The notes beneath the pieces are model-generated. The model saw nothing but the letters and a program-made list of their open reading frames with translations. It made no database searches and was not told the origin of the DNA. A stretch of 64,000 nucleotides of DNA from SCUS01 sp966211675 (lineage in GTDB: Bacteria; Myxococcota_A; Polyangia; Polyangiales; Ga0077539), in assembly GCA_966211675.1 (NCBI GenBank), contig CBIHPK010000005.1:39158-103157 (forward strand). The letters are read 5' to 3'. Below, piece after piece: positions 43,843 to 52,710 of the stretch (the stretch's first letter is position 1; each line of letters begins with the position of its first letter). Made by a program: the position numbers and the translations under genes.

Positions 43843-44403
43843 GTGTCTGACCGCCCCGAGTTCACCGATCGCGTCGAGCATGTCCGCTGGGTGCTGGCGC
43901 AGCACCAGGCGCCGATGTTCGCGCTGCTCGACGCCGCGCGGCACGACCTCGTGCTGCCGACCATCCTCCAGTCGGGCCTCGTGCACCGCTCGCTCTACGA
44001 GGGCTGGCAGGGCGAGGGGCTCTCGGACGTCGCGCCCTACCTCGTCGAGGTGCCACCGGACGCGCCCTTCCTCGACACCGTCCTCGCGCAGGGCTGGGGC
44101 GACAGCTGGGGCACCTTCGTCTTCACGACGGAGGATTTCTTCTCCCTCCGACGTCACCTTCGGCGCTTCCTGAAGGTGCAGTCCGAGGACGGCAAGCGGC
44201 TCCTCTTCCGCTTCTACGACCCGCGAGTGCTCCGCAGCTACCTCCCCACCTGCACCCCCGACGAGCTCGCGGCCTTCATGGGTCCGATCTCCTGGTGGGT
44301 CACCGAAGGACCGCGCGGCGAGACGCTGCTGCGCTTCACCCGCGGCGACGACGGCGTGCGGTGCGACACCGAGCCGCTGCCCGAGGCGCCGCCCGAACAC
44401 TGA
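43843..44403 (+). CDS. DUF4123-domain T6SS adaptor
   Basis: The GTG at 43843 gives a 186-residue protein. It has the DUF4123 pattern: FALLDAARHDLVLPTILQSG early, WGTFVFTTEDFFSLRRHLRR, then LLFRFYDPRVLRSYLPTCTP and MGPISWWVTEG. DUF4123 (Tap/TEC) adaptors load specific effectors onto the VgrG tip. It lies 36 bases after PAAR and 50 before the FHA-DUF4123 gene, in one operon. The C-terminus ends with an acidic tail. Confidence 0.88.
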   Translation: MSDRPEFTDRVEHVRWVLAQHQAPMFALLDAARHDLVLPTILQSGLVHRSLYEGWQGEGLSDVAPYLVEVPPDAPFLDTVLAQGWGDSWGTFVFTTEDFFSLRRHLRRFLKVQSEDGKRLLFRFYDPRVLRSYLPTCTPDELAAFMGPISWWVTEGPRGETLLRFTRGDDGVRCDTEPLPEAPPEH

Positions 44404-44453
44404 GGGCCGCCAACGCCCTCTCTCCCCTCTCCTCTCCCCTCCGAAGGCGCTCC

Positions 44454-45359
44454 ATGATCCTCCACCTGACGATCCTCAACGGAACCCACGCGGGCCACTC
44501 GGTGCAGGTCACCGCCGGGACGCCGCGCACCTTCGGCCGGGCCGCTCAGTCCGACGTGGTGCTCCAGGACATGTACCTGTCCGACGTGCACTTCGCCCTC
44601 TACTGCGACGAGCAGGGCGCGCGCGTGCGGGACCTGCAGTCGCACAACGGCACCTTCCTGAACAACACCCCCGTGGCCGACGCGACGCTCTCCACCGGCG
44701 ACCGCATCACCGCCGGTCAGACCGTCTTCGAGGTCGCCCTCACGGAGCACGAGCTCGCAGCTCCCGCGAGCGCCACGAGCACCACCGGCGAGATCACCGC
44801 CGACGACCTCATGCGCGGGATGCAGAGCGCCCCGCACGACTGCGCCCGCTGGGCGCTGCACGGCGAGGAGGGCCACTACTTCGCGGTCATCGACTGCGCC
44901 CGCGACCCGGACCTCATCACCCTCGTCAACCGCATCGACGAGGAGTTCTGCGCCTTCGACGAGACCCGCGAGCCCGACGAGCTCGGCGAGACCGCGCCCT
45001 TCCTCGTGTCGCTGACCCCGGCCACGCACGGCCTCGCGGACGTCTTCGAGGAGACCTGGGGGCGCGGCCACGCCATCTTCCTGGTGAGCCCGCAGCCCTT
45101 CATCGAGGTCTACCAGCACCTGATCTCGCTGGTGACCTGGGACGAGCAGGGCCGACTGAGCTCCGTGCGCTTCTGGGACCCGGCGAAGCTCGCCGAGCAC
45201 CTCGCCCGCCTCGCTCCGGAGGAGAGCGCGGCGTTCTTCGGGCCGCTCAGCGGCATCCTCGCGGAGAGCGCCGACCCGCGGGTGATGACCCGCTTCGCGC
45301 GCGCCTCCGACGGGACCGTCACCGCGACCCCCGTCGCGATGAGCCTACAAGGGGCCTAG
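44454..45359 (+). CDS. FHA-DUF4123 fusion, T6SS adaptor with phosphothreonine-binding domain
   Basis: The ATG at 44454 gives 301 residues. Residues about 1-95 form an FHA domain: FGRAAQSDVVLQDMYLSDVH with the FHA Gly-Arg and Ser, then DLQSHNGTFLNNTPV. A Ser/Thr-rich linker follows, then a DUF4123 domain at about 135-285 (EEGHYFAVIDCARDPDLITL, AIFLVSPQPF, SSVRFWDPAKLAEHLARLAP and SAAFFGPLSGIL). FHA domains bind phosphothreonine, and T6SS of Pseudomonas is controlled by FHA and Ser/Thr kinases, so this adaptor could be gated by phosphorylation. The 3' end overlaps the convergent gene by 4 bases. Confidence 0.9.
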   Translation: MILHLTILNGTHAGHSVQVTAGTPRTFGRAAQSDVVLQDMYLSDVHFALYCDEQGARVRDLQSHNGTFLNNTPVADATLSTGDRITAGQTVFEVALTEHELAAPASATSTTGEITADDLMRGMQSAPHDCARWALHGEEGHYFAVIDCARDPDLITLVNRIDEEFCAFDETREPDELGETAPFLVSLTPATHGLADVFEETWGRGHAIFLVSPQPFIEVYQHLISLVTWDEQGRLSSVRFWDPAKLAEHLARLAPEESAAFFGPLSGILAESADPRVMTRFARASDGTVTATPVAMSLQGA

Positions 45360-46156
45360 CGGAGCCCGAGCAGGCTCCCGTCGAGGCGCCCGAGCATGAT
45401 CGGGAAGCGCATCACGTGGCCCTCCGAGTCGGGCTCGGTGCGCACGACGGCGAGCCAGTCCCTGGCGAGGCACTCCAGCATCCGGCCGTTGGCGACGAGG
45501 CGGTAGTCGAACTGATCGGCCACGAGCGGCGCCATCGCGAAGGCCGGGTCGGCGAACTGGCTGTTGAGCGCCGACTCCGCGGCGGCCTGCCGCTCGGCGA
45601 GCGGGACGTCATAGGCCCGCGCGACCTCGCGGTGCGCGATCTCGTTGTGCGCCCAGAACCCGGTGAAGCTCTTGCGAGCCAGCGAGGCGTGCATGGACTG
45701 CACGTAGCGCGTGGCCTCCTGCAGCAGCGCCCCGTCGAGGCGCAGCACCTCGGCGCGCTCCCAGGCCCACGGCCCCTCCGTGTGGTCGAAGGGGTGGGTG
45801 GTCTTCACGCTGCGGGGAAACTCCATCGGGCCGCCGGGGAGGCGCTCTCCGAAGCGGAAGAGGGCCGTGGTGCCCACCTCGCCGGGGGAGGTGCCGGGGG
45901 GACAGAGGGCGGCGCGCACGTCGACGGAGATGCCGTCGGAGGGGAGCGAGCGCTTCTCCGTGCGGGCCACCGACGGGGTCGAGCCCGGGTGCAGCAGCAC
46001 CTCGAAGACGTTCTCTCCCTGCACCAGGACGTGGTCGCACTGGTACATCCCGCCGCCGGACTCGGCCGGCATCCGCACCAGCGGGATGTCGTTGACGTAC
46101 AGCTCCAGGTCGCAGCCCTCGAGCGTGACATCCAGAAGCACCGCGGAGCGCGCCAT
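45356..46156 (-). CDS. Unknown protein at the end of the VgrG operon
   Basis: The 266-residue product has no signal. It begins VLLDVTLEGCDLELYVNDIP, a beta-rich segment with VYN-type strands, followed by FRFGERLPGGPMEFPRS and a helical C-terminal half (LLQEATRYVQSMHASLARKS and REVARAYDVPLAERQAAAES). No family is recognised. It is the last gene after VgrG, the small protein and the candidate cargo, 21 bases after that gene. The position fits an immunity or accessory protein, which is inference. Its 3' end overlaps the FHA-DUF4123 gene. Confidence 0.7.
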   Translation of the reverse strand: MARSAVLLDVTLEGCDLELYVNDIPLVRMPAESGGGMYQCDHVLVQGENVFEVLLHPGSTPSVARTEKRSLPSDGISVDVRAALCPPGTSPGEVGTTALFRFGERLPGGPMEFPRSVKTTHPFDHTEGPWAWERAEVLRLDGALLQEATRYVQSMHASLARKSFTGFWAHNEIAHREVARAYDVPLAERQAAAESALNSQFADPAFAMAPLVADQFDYRLVANGRMLECLARDWLAVVRTEPDSEGHVMRFPIMLGRLDGSLLGLR

Positions 46157-46177
46157 GACGATCGACCCTTTACCCTC

Positions 46178-47794
46178 TCAGCCCGGAAACCGCAGCGGAC
46201 CGCCGATGATGCGCTTCTGCATGACCTTGTAGTCGACGTCGACGTCGAAGAGCGAGATCACCGTCGCGCGGCCCTTGAGGGTGATGCCCTTGAACTCGAT
46301 CTTGGTGACCTGCACGCCGAAGCCCTGGGGGTCGAAGCCGATCTTTCCGTCGCTCTCGAAGCCGCTCTCGGCCCCGGCGGAGAGCGAGAGCACCCGGTCG
46401 TGGATGGCCATGCCCTTCGCGGTCAGCGACGCGGGGAAGTCGGTCTTGAAGCGGGCGAACTTCCACTCCGGGTCGGCGATGGACTTGCGCTCGACGTCCG
46501 CGGAGACCGCGAGGCTGCCGTCGATCTTGCCCTCGATGTTGGCGATGAAGCCGTAGCCCTTGATGGTCAGGTCGATGCCGAAGGCCACGCTGAAGGAGAC
46601 CTTCAGGAGCGTGAGCTTGACCGAGACCGAGTAGGCGAAGAACACCCGCCGGTCGAGCGACTCCTTGAAGCCCCAGGTGGCCTTGAGCGAGCCGGTGAGC
46701 ACCTCGACGCCGAAGCTGAAGTCCCAGCCCACCTTGGGCTTGAACTTCTTGATCGCGTCGCCGATCTCCTTGACCGTCGCCTCGATGTGCTTGAGGGCGT
46801 TGATCGCCGTGAGGATCCAGTCGAGCCCGAGCACCTTCTGCCCGTCGCGCTTCAGCTCGACCTTCACGCGCGTGTCGAGGTTGCCGTCCTGTCCGCCCGC
46901 GGCCTTGGACTCCAGGCTGCCGGTGTAGGTCGTCGCGCCGCCGGCGACGCTGCGCTCGCCCTTCGCGGTGTTGATCGAGTGCGGCAGGTTGGCCGTCGCC
47001 GTGGCGGTGGTCTTGGAGGACGCGTTGCCGCCCCAGGTGTTGGTGCCGTGCTTGATCGACGCGCTGAACAGCGACGGCGCCTTGACCTCGAACTCCCACT
47101 GGTCGGCGGGGTAGACGCGGATGGCGGTGTGCTGCGAGCGCACCGCGGGGCCGCCCTTGCGCACGCCGCAGACCCACGCGCTGATGCGGTAGTCCTGGAA
47201 GCCCCAGCGCACGGGCCAGATGTCCACGAAGCTCGCGAAGCGGCTCTCGTCGGTGCCGCGCGACTTGCGAAACACCTGGATCGAGTGCTTCTTGCCGCCG
47301 CGCAGGGTGGTGTTCTTGCCGAGGGGGTCGATCACCACGAGGTGGGGGTGGTTCTCCTTCGCGCAGAACTGGTAGTCCTCCTCGATGAGGATCTCGATGG
47401 TGGTCTTGCGGAAGTCCTTCGGGGCCCCGGCGGTCACCTCGATGATCGACCCGGTGAGGTAGGGGTTCTTGAGGGGGGTGCCCTTGCTGGTGAGGAAGAA
47501 GGCCGCCGGGACGATGCGCTCCTTCGGCTCCGGCTCGGTGCCCACCCACGGGGCCTGAGCCGAGCCGTTCTTGCTCTCGGTGATCTTCAGGTCCTTCAGG
47601 TCGCAGGGGTGGACCTCGATGGGCAGGCCGCAGGGCAGCGTGCCGGTGCGCTGCGTCGGGCTCTGGCTGAGCCTCGCCTGCGCGTCTCGCTGCGCCGCCG
47701 CCCGCTGCGCCGCCGCCCGCTGCGCCGCCGCCCGCTGCGCCGCCGTCGGAGGGGGCGGCGTGGAGGGACCGAAGAAATAATCGTAGAGACCCAT
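46178..47794 (-). CDS. Candidate T6SS cargo protein with AAQRA repeats
   Basis: The 538-residue product starts at an ATG with GGAG upstream. It has no signal. MGLYDYFFGPS is followed by about four RAAAQ pentapeptides (about 18-36), coded by a 15-base repeat. The body is beta-rich with a repetitive, amphipathic, alternating-strand character (for example TVKEIGDAIKKFKPKVGWDF then SFGVEVLTGSLKATWGF and LTIKGYGFIANIEGKIDGSL). This resembles a large beta-barrel or beta-helix, but no family match is claimed. Its place 11 bases after the small protein behind VgrG marks it as the likely secreted cargo of the spike. Confidence 0.68.
   Translation of the reverse strand: MGLYDYFFGPSTPPPPTAAQRAAAQRAAAQRAAAQRDAQARLSQSPTQRTGTLPCGLPIEVHPCDLKDLKITESKNGSAQAPWVGTEPEPKERIVPAAFFLTSKGTPLKNPYLTGSIIEVTAGAPKDFRKTTIEILIEEDYQFCAKENHPHLVVIDPLGKNTTLRGGKKHSIQVFRKSRGTDESRFASFVDIWPVRWGFQDYRISAWVCGVRKGGPAVRSQHTAIRVYPADQWEFEVKAPSLFSASIKHGTNTWGGNASSKTTATATANLPHSINTAKGERSVAGGATTYTGSLESKAAGGQDGNLDTRVKVELKRDGQKVLGLDWILTAINALKHIEATVKEIGDAIKKFKPKVGWDFSFGVEVLTGSLKATWGFKESLDRRVFFAYSVSVKLTLLKVSFSVAFGIDLTIKGYGFIANIEGKIDGSLAVSADVERKSIADPEWKFARFKTDFPASLTAKGMAIHDRVLSLSAGAESGFESDGKIGFDPQGFGVQVTKIEFKGITLKGRATVISLFDVDVDYKVMQKRIIGGPLRFPG
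47688..47747 (-). repeat. 15-base tandem repeat coding RAAAQ
   Basis: About four copies of a 15-base unit (plus-strand CTGCGCCGCCGCCCG), identical or nearly so, code consecutive RAAAQ pentapeptides at the N-terminus of the candidate cargo. In-frame units allow length changes without loss of the gene. Confidence 0.85.
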
Positions 47795-47805
47795 CGCGGA
47801 CGCTC

Positions 47806-48189
47806 CTACTCCTCGATCGCGTCGATCGCGTCGATCATGTCCTGGCAGAGCGTCTCGGTGCGCTCCATCAGCTCATCGACCTTCACCCGCCCGTCGAAGC
47901 CCGGCGACGTCAGGATGTCCTGCGCCCACGGGATGTTCGGGTCCTCATCGAAGTCCGGCGTGAGGAGCAGCATCAGGTCACAGAAGCGCCCGACGTCGTA
48001 CTCCGTCTCGATCCCGTAGCGCTCGCACTTGGCCATTCCGCGCGCGACGAAGGCCTCGAGGCCCTCGTCGCCCATCGCCGCGCACTCCTCCGGCCACACC
48101 CGGCGAAGGTGCGCGATGACGTTCTCGACGAAGGGCTCCATCGCCGAGCGGGCGAGGGCGTCCATCTGCGCGTGGCGGATGACCAGCAC
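47806..48189 (-). CDS. Small conserved VgrG-linked protein
   Basis: The 127-residue product starts at GTG 48189, 10 bases after the VgrG stop, and ends 11 bases before the cargo gene. It begins VIRHAQMDALARSAMEPFVE and continues NVIAHLRRVWPEECAAMGDE, helical throughout, then a middle ARGMAKCERYGIETEYDVGR and an acidic C-terminal part. Small proteins with this opening are, from memory, common beside PAAR and VgrG genes in T6SS islands, probably as accessory or loading factors. The function is not established. Confidence 0.7.
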   Translation of the reverse strand: MLVIRHAQMDALARSAMEPFVENVIAHLRRVWPEECAAMGDEGLEAFVARGMAKCERYGIETEYDVGRFCDLMLLLTPDFDEDPNIPWAQDILTSPGFDGRVKVDELMERTETLCQDMIDAIDAIEE

Positions 48190-48199
48190 GGCGTCGGTC

Positions 48200-50905
48200 T
48201 CAGTTCGGGGCGAAGAGCCGGTCGATCTCCTTCGAGATCGTGCTGTTGAGCTGCTTCATCCCCTTGGCCGCCAGCTTCGCCGCCTGCGGGGGCAGGCCGC
48301 GACGGTCGATCCAGGCCTGCAGCACCTCCTGGCCTGCCTCCAGCGCCGGGCCCTTGAGGAAGGCCGACACGTCCGCGCCGTTGCGCTTCTTCAGCACCGT
48401 CCAGAAGGGGTCGCGCGCCATGCCCTGGTCGAGGTGCACCGCCCGCAGCACGCCCCACGTCGCCGCGGTGGTCGTGACGCCCTTCATCTCCTTCACCAGC
48501 CCCGAGAGCAGCGGGCTGGACTTCACCTTGGGGTTGTTCTCCAGGCTCTTGAAGGACTCGCCGACGATCGCCTCCACCCCCTGGGTGATCTCCGCCTCGC
48601 CGATCTTGAGGGCCTCCTCGCGGACCTTGGTGAAGTCCGGCTTGCGCCCCTCCTTCAGGGCCGTCGCGAGCTCCGTCACCGTGGTCTTCGCGAGGCCCTG
48701 CAGGCGCTCGGAGACGCGGTCGGGCACGCCCGCCTTGGTGAGCAGCTTCTTCAGCTCCTTGTTGACCGTGTCGGCGATCTGCGACGGGTTGATGGCGCTC
48801 TTCAGCTTCGCGAGCATCCCGCCCGCGTTGCCCTGCAGGTTCACCGCCACCGCCGCGGCGGTCTCCTGCACCGCGATGGTGTTGCTCGCGGTCTCGCCGC
48901 AGTTGATCTTCACCAGCGCGCCGTTGATGTTGACCAGCGAGCCGCCGATGATGTGGATCGTCGGGGAGCTCAGGGTGATCTTGTTGGGCAGCAGCATGAT
49001 GCTGGAGTCGCCCACCTTGAAGCCCATGCTCGACTCCGCGGTGACCGCGAAGTGCGTGTCGACGCGCAGCGAGGCCCCGGCGCCGCCGTGCACCGCGATG
49101 GAGCTGTTGCCCTCCACGTCCAGCGAGTCGTTCTGCACGATGCTGGTGATGCGGTCCTTCTGCACCGTCACGTGCTCCATCCCCTGGATGGTCTTCGTGC
49201 GGTCGTGGCCCACCACCAGCGTCTGGTCGTGGCGCACCACCGAGTCCATGTCGCGCTGCGCGTGGATGAAGATCTGCTCGTTGTCCTTGAGGTCCTCGAA
49301 GCGCAGCTCGTTGAAGCCCTGCGAGCCCTTGGACGAGCTGGTCTTGATGGTGCTCTTGGTCTTCTCCGCGGGCAGCGGGTACGGCGTGTTGTTCTCGCCG
49401 TTGTAGACGCAGCCGGTGACCAGCGGCCGGTCGGGATCGCCCTCGAGGAAGGTCACCACGACCTCCATCCCGATGCGCGGGATGAACATCGAGCCCCACG
49501 CCGCGCCCGCCCAGCTCTGCGCGACGCGCATCCAGCACGACGACTTCGAGCCGCTCTGCGACGAGCCGCGAAGCTCCGGGCGGTCCCAGTGGAAGCGCAC
49601 CAGGATGCGCCCGTGGAAGTCCGTGGAGATCTCCTCCTCGTCCTCGCCCGGCGCCGCGATCACCAGCGCCGTCTGCGGCCCGTGCACCAGCGGCCGCGGG
49701 GTGTCCCGCTCTGGGCGGATGGGCGTGTCCGCCGCCACGCACTCGAAGGTGTTCCAGTAGCGGGTGGACATCGCCGCGCCGCCCGCGGGGATGCTCTCCG
49801 TCTCCATGTCGAAGGTGCGAAGCAGCGACTTCACGTGCTCGCTCTCGCGGATGTCGTCGGGGATGTCCCCCCACGCCGCGACGTGGTGCTGCACCCCGAG
49901 GAGCACGTAGTTGCGATCGAGCTCGGCCCGCTGATGGCCGGTCATGGAGAGCCCGCGGCCAGGCCAGAAGCCCGTCACGGTGCTGCGCCCGTGGCCGACC
50001 TTGTTCTCGACCTGCGTCTCCTCGTAGCGCACCCGCGAGCGCCGCTGGCCGTGGTGCGGACGGTAGACGTGGGCGTCGTCGTCGTAGGTGCCGAGGGTGA
50101 AGCGAGCGGGGTAGTCGTAGACCGGTCGCTGGCCGCCGTCGCCGGGGCTGCGCGGGCTCATGTCGAGCACCGCGCGGGGGTGCGTGAAGTCGAAGTCGCG
50201 GAGCAGCACGCCGGTGGTGCCGGTGCGCCGGTGCCAGTCGAACCAGAGCACCGTCTCCGAGCCCGCCGTGGACGAGCCCGCCGCGTCGATGACGCTCACC
50301 GCGGCGCCGTCCATCGTCGGGACCGCCTCCCACGCGTGGCCGTCTTCGACGAGCTGCCAGGTCTCCGCGTCGCCGTCGTGCTTGAAGTAGTAGGAGACCC
50401 CCTCCTCCTCGAGCAGGCGCTGCACGAAGTCGAGGTCGGTCTCGCGGTACTGCACGCAGTTCTCGCGGGGCGGGAGCTGGTCGAGCGCGCCCTCGAAGGA
50501 GAGGGTGCCGTTGCCCTGATAGACCCCGGCGTCCTTGAGCACCTCCTGGATGATCGTGAGGACGTTGACGTCCTGCCAGATGCGGGAGTTGACCCGCTTG
50601 GAGAGCATCCAGAGCGAGGGGACCACCACGATGCGAGCGAAGCGGTACATCCCGGTGGAGCCGAGGTCCTCCACGCGGCGCACGACGCCCTTGAGGGGAC
50701 GGCTCACGGAGCCGCGCTGGATCTCCAGGCTGACGTTGCGCTCGAACAGCTCCTCGGCGTTGGCGCCGACGTTGCGGTTGGCCAGGACCAGCGAGGCCTC
50801 GTAGAGGCGCGACATGCCCTCGTCGATGAAGACGTGCACGGGGCGCCAGCCACCGCCAGGTCCCTCGAAAACAAGCTCCACCTCGGCGCGCGGCGCTTCG
50901 CTCAT
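48200..50905 (-). CDS. vgrG: VgrG, T6SS spike protein with C-terminal extension
   Basis: VgrG trimers form the puncturing spike of the type VI secretion apparatus. The ATG at 50905 has GGAG upstream. The 901-residue protein has the gp27-like base (about 1-400: FERNVSLEIQRG, YRETDLDFVQRLLEEEGVSY), the gp5 OB-fold (GRILVRFHWDRPELRG, CWMRVAQSWAGAAWGSMFIP, GMEVVVTFLEGDPDRPLVTG) and the needle with DUF2345-like repeats (DRTKTIQGMEHVTVQKDR). The last about 205 residues are helical and non-repetitive, an extension of unknown function with no recognised toxin motif. No T6SS baseplate or sheath gene is in the window, so this is an orphan spike module. Confidence 0.94.
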   Translation of the reverse strand: MSEAPRAEVELVFEGPGGGWRPVHVFIDEGMSRLYEASLVLANRNVGANAEELFERNVSLEIQRGSVSRPLKGVVRRVEDLGSTGMYRFARIVVVPSLWMLSKRVNSRIWQDVNVLTIIQEVLKDAGVYQGNGTLSFEGALDQLPPRENCVQYRETDLDFVQRLLEEEGVSYYFKHDGDAETWQLVEDGHAWEAVPTMDGAAVSVIDAAGSSTAGSETVLWFDWHRRTGTTGVLLRDFDFTHPRAVLDMSPRSPGDGGQRPVYDYPARFTLGTYDDDAHVYRPHHGQRRSRVRYEETQVENKVGHGRSTVTGFWPGRGLSMTGHQRAELDRNYVLLGVQHHVAAWGDIPDDIRESEHVKSLLRTFDMETESIPAGGAAMSTRYWNTFECVAADTPIRPERDTPRPLVHGPQTALVIAAPGEDEEEISTDFHGRILVRFHWDRPELRGSSQSGSKSSCWMRVAQSWAGAAWGSMFIPRIGMEVVVTFLEGDPDRPLVTGCVYNGENNTPYPLPAEKTKSTIKTSSSKGSQGFNELRFEDLKDNEQIFIHAQRDMDSVVRHDQTLVVGHDRTKTIQGMEHVTVQKDRITSIVQNDSLDVEGNSSIAVHGGAGASLRVDTHFAVTAESSMGFKVGDSSIMLLPNKITLSSPTIHIIGGSLVNINGALVKINCGETASNTIAVQETAAAVAVNLQGNAGGMLAKLKSAINPSQIADTVNKELKKLLTKAGVPDRVSERLQGLAKTTVTELATALKEGRKPDFTKVREEALKIGEAEITQGVEAIVGESFKSLENNPKVKSSPLLSGLVKEMKGVTTTAATWGVLRAVHLDQGMARDPFWTVLKKRNGADVSAFLKGPALEAGQEVLQAWIDRRGLPPQAAKLAAKGMKQLNSTISKEIDRLFAPN

Positions 50906-51052
50906 GCTCGAACTCCGTTCAGGGGGTCTATCGCTCACCCGCAGCGGGGGAGGTCTGCCGGACTCACTCCCGGGACGCGCTCCGCTTCGGTCGGCGCGGA
51001 CGATACACCACCCCTCCGGCGTGCTCCAACAGCCCCCGTACGGATCTGCGGC

Positions 51053-51910
51053 TCAGTCGACGGCCAGCAGCGCCTTGAGCTCGCTCACCGGGAAGCGGTA
51101 CTCGACGTGGCAGTAGTCGCACTCGATCTCGAGGTCCTTGCCCTCGGCGATGAGCGACTCGAGCTCCGAGGGAGGCAGCGTGGAGAGCGTCGACCGCAGC
51201 CGCTGCGAGTCGCACCGGCACTGGTAGCGCACGGCTCCGGAGCCCACCACGCCGTAGGGCATCAGGTAGAGCAGCTCCGCCAGCAGCGACAGCGGCGTCG
51301 TCGCGTCGTCGCGAAGCAGCTCCTCCATCGGGGGGAAGTGCTCCAGCCTCGCGGTCATCACCGCGAGCTGCCCCTCCCCCAGCTCGGGCAGCAGCTGCAC
51401 GAGGTAGCCGCCCGAGGCCACCACCGAGTCGCCGTCCATCACGGTGCGCAGCGCGATCGCCGAGGCCACCTGCTCGGACTCCTGGAGGTAGGCCATCAGC
51501 GACGCCGACACCCCGCCCTCCCCGGTGATGCGCACGACGCCCTTGTGCGCGCTGCCCCTCGGGAGCGTGCGCGTCACCTGGAGCAGCGCGCCGTCGCCCA
51601 GCACCAGCGATCCCCCGCGGGTGCGCTGCACCAGCGCCCTCGCGCCTCCGTCGGGGTGCGAGTCCGCGATGAGCGCGTCGCGCCCGGTCGCCGACTGGAG
51701 CACGCCCTGCACCCGCAGGTCCGGCGCCATCGTCTCGCGCACCAGGATCGTCCCCGTCACCAGCTCGCCCAGCCAGCGGGCCTCGTCGCCCTTCACCCGC
51801 TGCGCCGCGACGATCGCCCGCACGGTCTCCGTCGTCCGCAGCGCCAACACGCGGAACGACCCGTCGTCCGTGATCGCTCGCACCACCTGGTCCTGTCGCT
51901 CATTCTCCAT
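51053..51910 (-). CDS. hslO: Hsp33 redox-regulated chaperone
   Basis: Hsp33 is a cytoplasmic chaperone that prevents aggregation of unfolded proteins under oxidation. The 285-residue protein keeps the N-terminal core (GSFRVLALRTTETVRAIVAA, LGELVTGTILVRETMAPDLR) and the C-terminal zinc site with four Cys: CRCD and CDYC about 35 residues apart, which bind zinc when reduced and form disulphides on oxidation. The length is normal. It is independent of the T6SS module. Confidence 0.92.
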   Translation of the reverse strand: MENERQDQVVRAITDDGSFRVLALRTTETVRAIVAAQRVKGDEARWLGELVTGTILVRETMAPDLRVQGVLQSATGRDALIADSHPDGGARALVQRTRGGSLVLGDGALLQVTRTLPRGSAHKGVVRITGEGGVSASLMAYLQESEQVASAIALRTVMDGDSVVASGGYLVQLLPELGEGQLAVMTARLEHFPPMEELLRDDATTPLSLLAELLYLMPYGVVGSGAVRYQCRCDSQRLRSTLSTLPPSELESLIAEGKDLEIECDYCHVEYRFPVSELKALLAVD

Positions 51911-51998
51911 AGGCGTTTCTTCATAGCATCGCCGGAGAGGGCGGTGCGTCGCGGACCGCGGGGAGCAGGCTCCGCGCGGTGGAGGGACCAGACGGGGC

Positions 51999-52583
51999 CT
52001 ACGGCTCGACGCCCAGGAGCGCGGTCTGGCAGCGCCGGCACGAGAGCACCGACCGAGGGGCCCCGGTGAACAGGCTCTGCAGCGAGCAGAGCGTGCCGTC
52101 CGAGGTCATCCTCACCCACGGGCCGAAGCACTCCGAAGGCTCGCGCGTCCAGGCCCGGGCGCAGGTCGACTCCTCCAGCTGACCGGCGTCGGGCCACCCC
52201 GGGGGGCAGGCATCGCGACCCGGGCAGTACGCGCGCATCACGCCGTCGCAGCTCACGCAGCCGTCGGGCGCCCGGTCGCAGCGTCGCCCGCCGCGGCACT
52301 CCCATACGCACTGGCGGTCGATGCAGCTCCAGGCCGACGACTCGCTGCACGCGGTCACCGAGCTCATCGTAGGGGGCCCGCAGTCCGAAGGCAGACGGCA
52401 CTCACCGGGAGCGATCGGGCCATCGACGGCGGGCAGGTCGACGGCGGGCAGGTCGACGGCGGGCAGGTCCGTCGTGGCGAGCGGCTCGTCGGCGGTGGAT
52501 GCGTCCGACGCGCTGGCGGTCACCGTGGCGCCACAGCCGAAGGTCGAGAGCAGCAGCGTCATCGAGGCAGCGCGGAGGATCAT
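51999..52583 (-). CDS. Cys-rich lipoprotein of unknown function
   Basis: The ATG at 52583 gives 194 residues with a lipoprotein signal (MILRAASMTLLLSTFGC) and a linker with three LPAVD repeats, coded by a 15-base tandem repeat near 52428-52472. About 14 Cys follow, in patterns such as CRLPSDCGPP, ACSESSAWSCIDRQCVWEC, RRCDRAPDGCVSC and SCRRCQTALL. No family is recognised; the Cys density suggests a disulphide-stabilised surface domain. It is divergent from the propeller-like gene 128 bases away. Confidence 0.72.
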   Translation of the reverse strand: MILRAASMTLLLSTFGCGATVTASASDASTADEPLATTDLPAVDLPAVDLPAVDGPIAPGECRLPSDCGPPTMSSVTACSESSAWSCIDRQCVWECRGGRRCDRAPDGCVSCDGVMRAYCPGRDACPPGWPDAGQLEESTCARAWTREPSECFGPWVRMTSDGTLCSLQSLFTGAPRSVLSCRRCQTALLGVEP

Positions 52584-52710
52584 CGGGATCTTCCTACTCC
52601 CCCACGCGGCCCTGGCGCGAGCGCGATGGCGGACCACGCGCCACCGTCGCCGCGGCCGGTGATAGCCTCGGGCCCCGCTCGAACGACCGCCCACCAGGAG
52701 CCCCCACCCG

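Noticed and set aside
48029..52069. A 1346-codon open frame on the plus strand opposite VgrG and hslO
   Set aside because: It lies antisense to two clearly recognised genes and its product has no domain. It is high-GC shadow coding.
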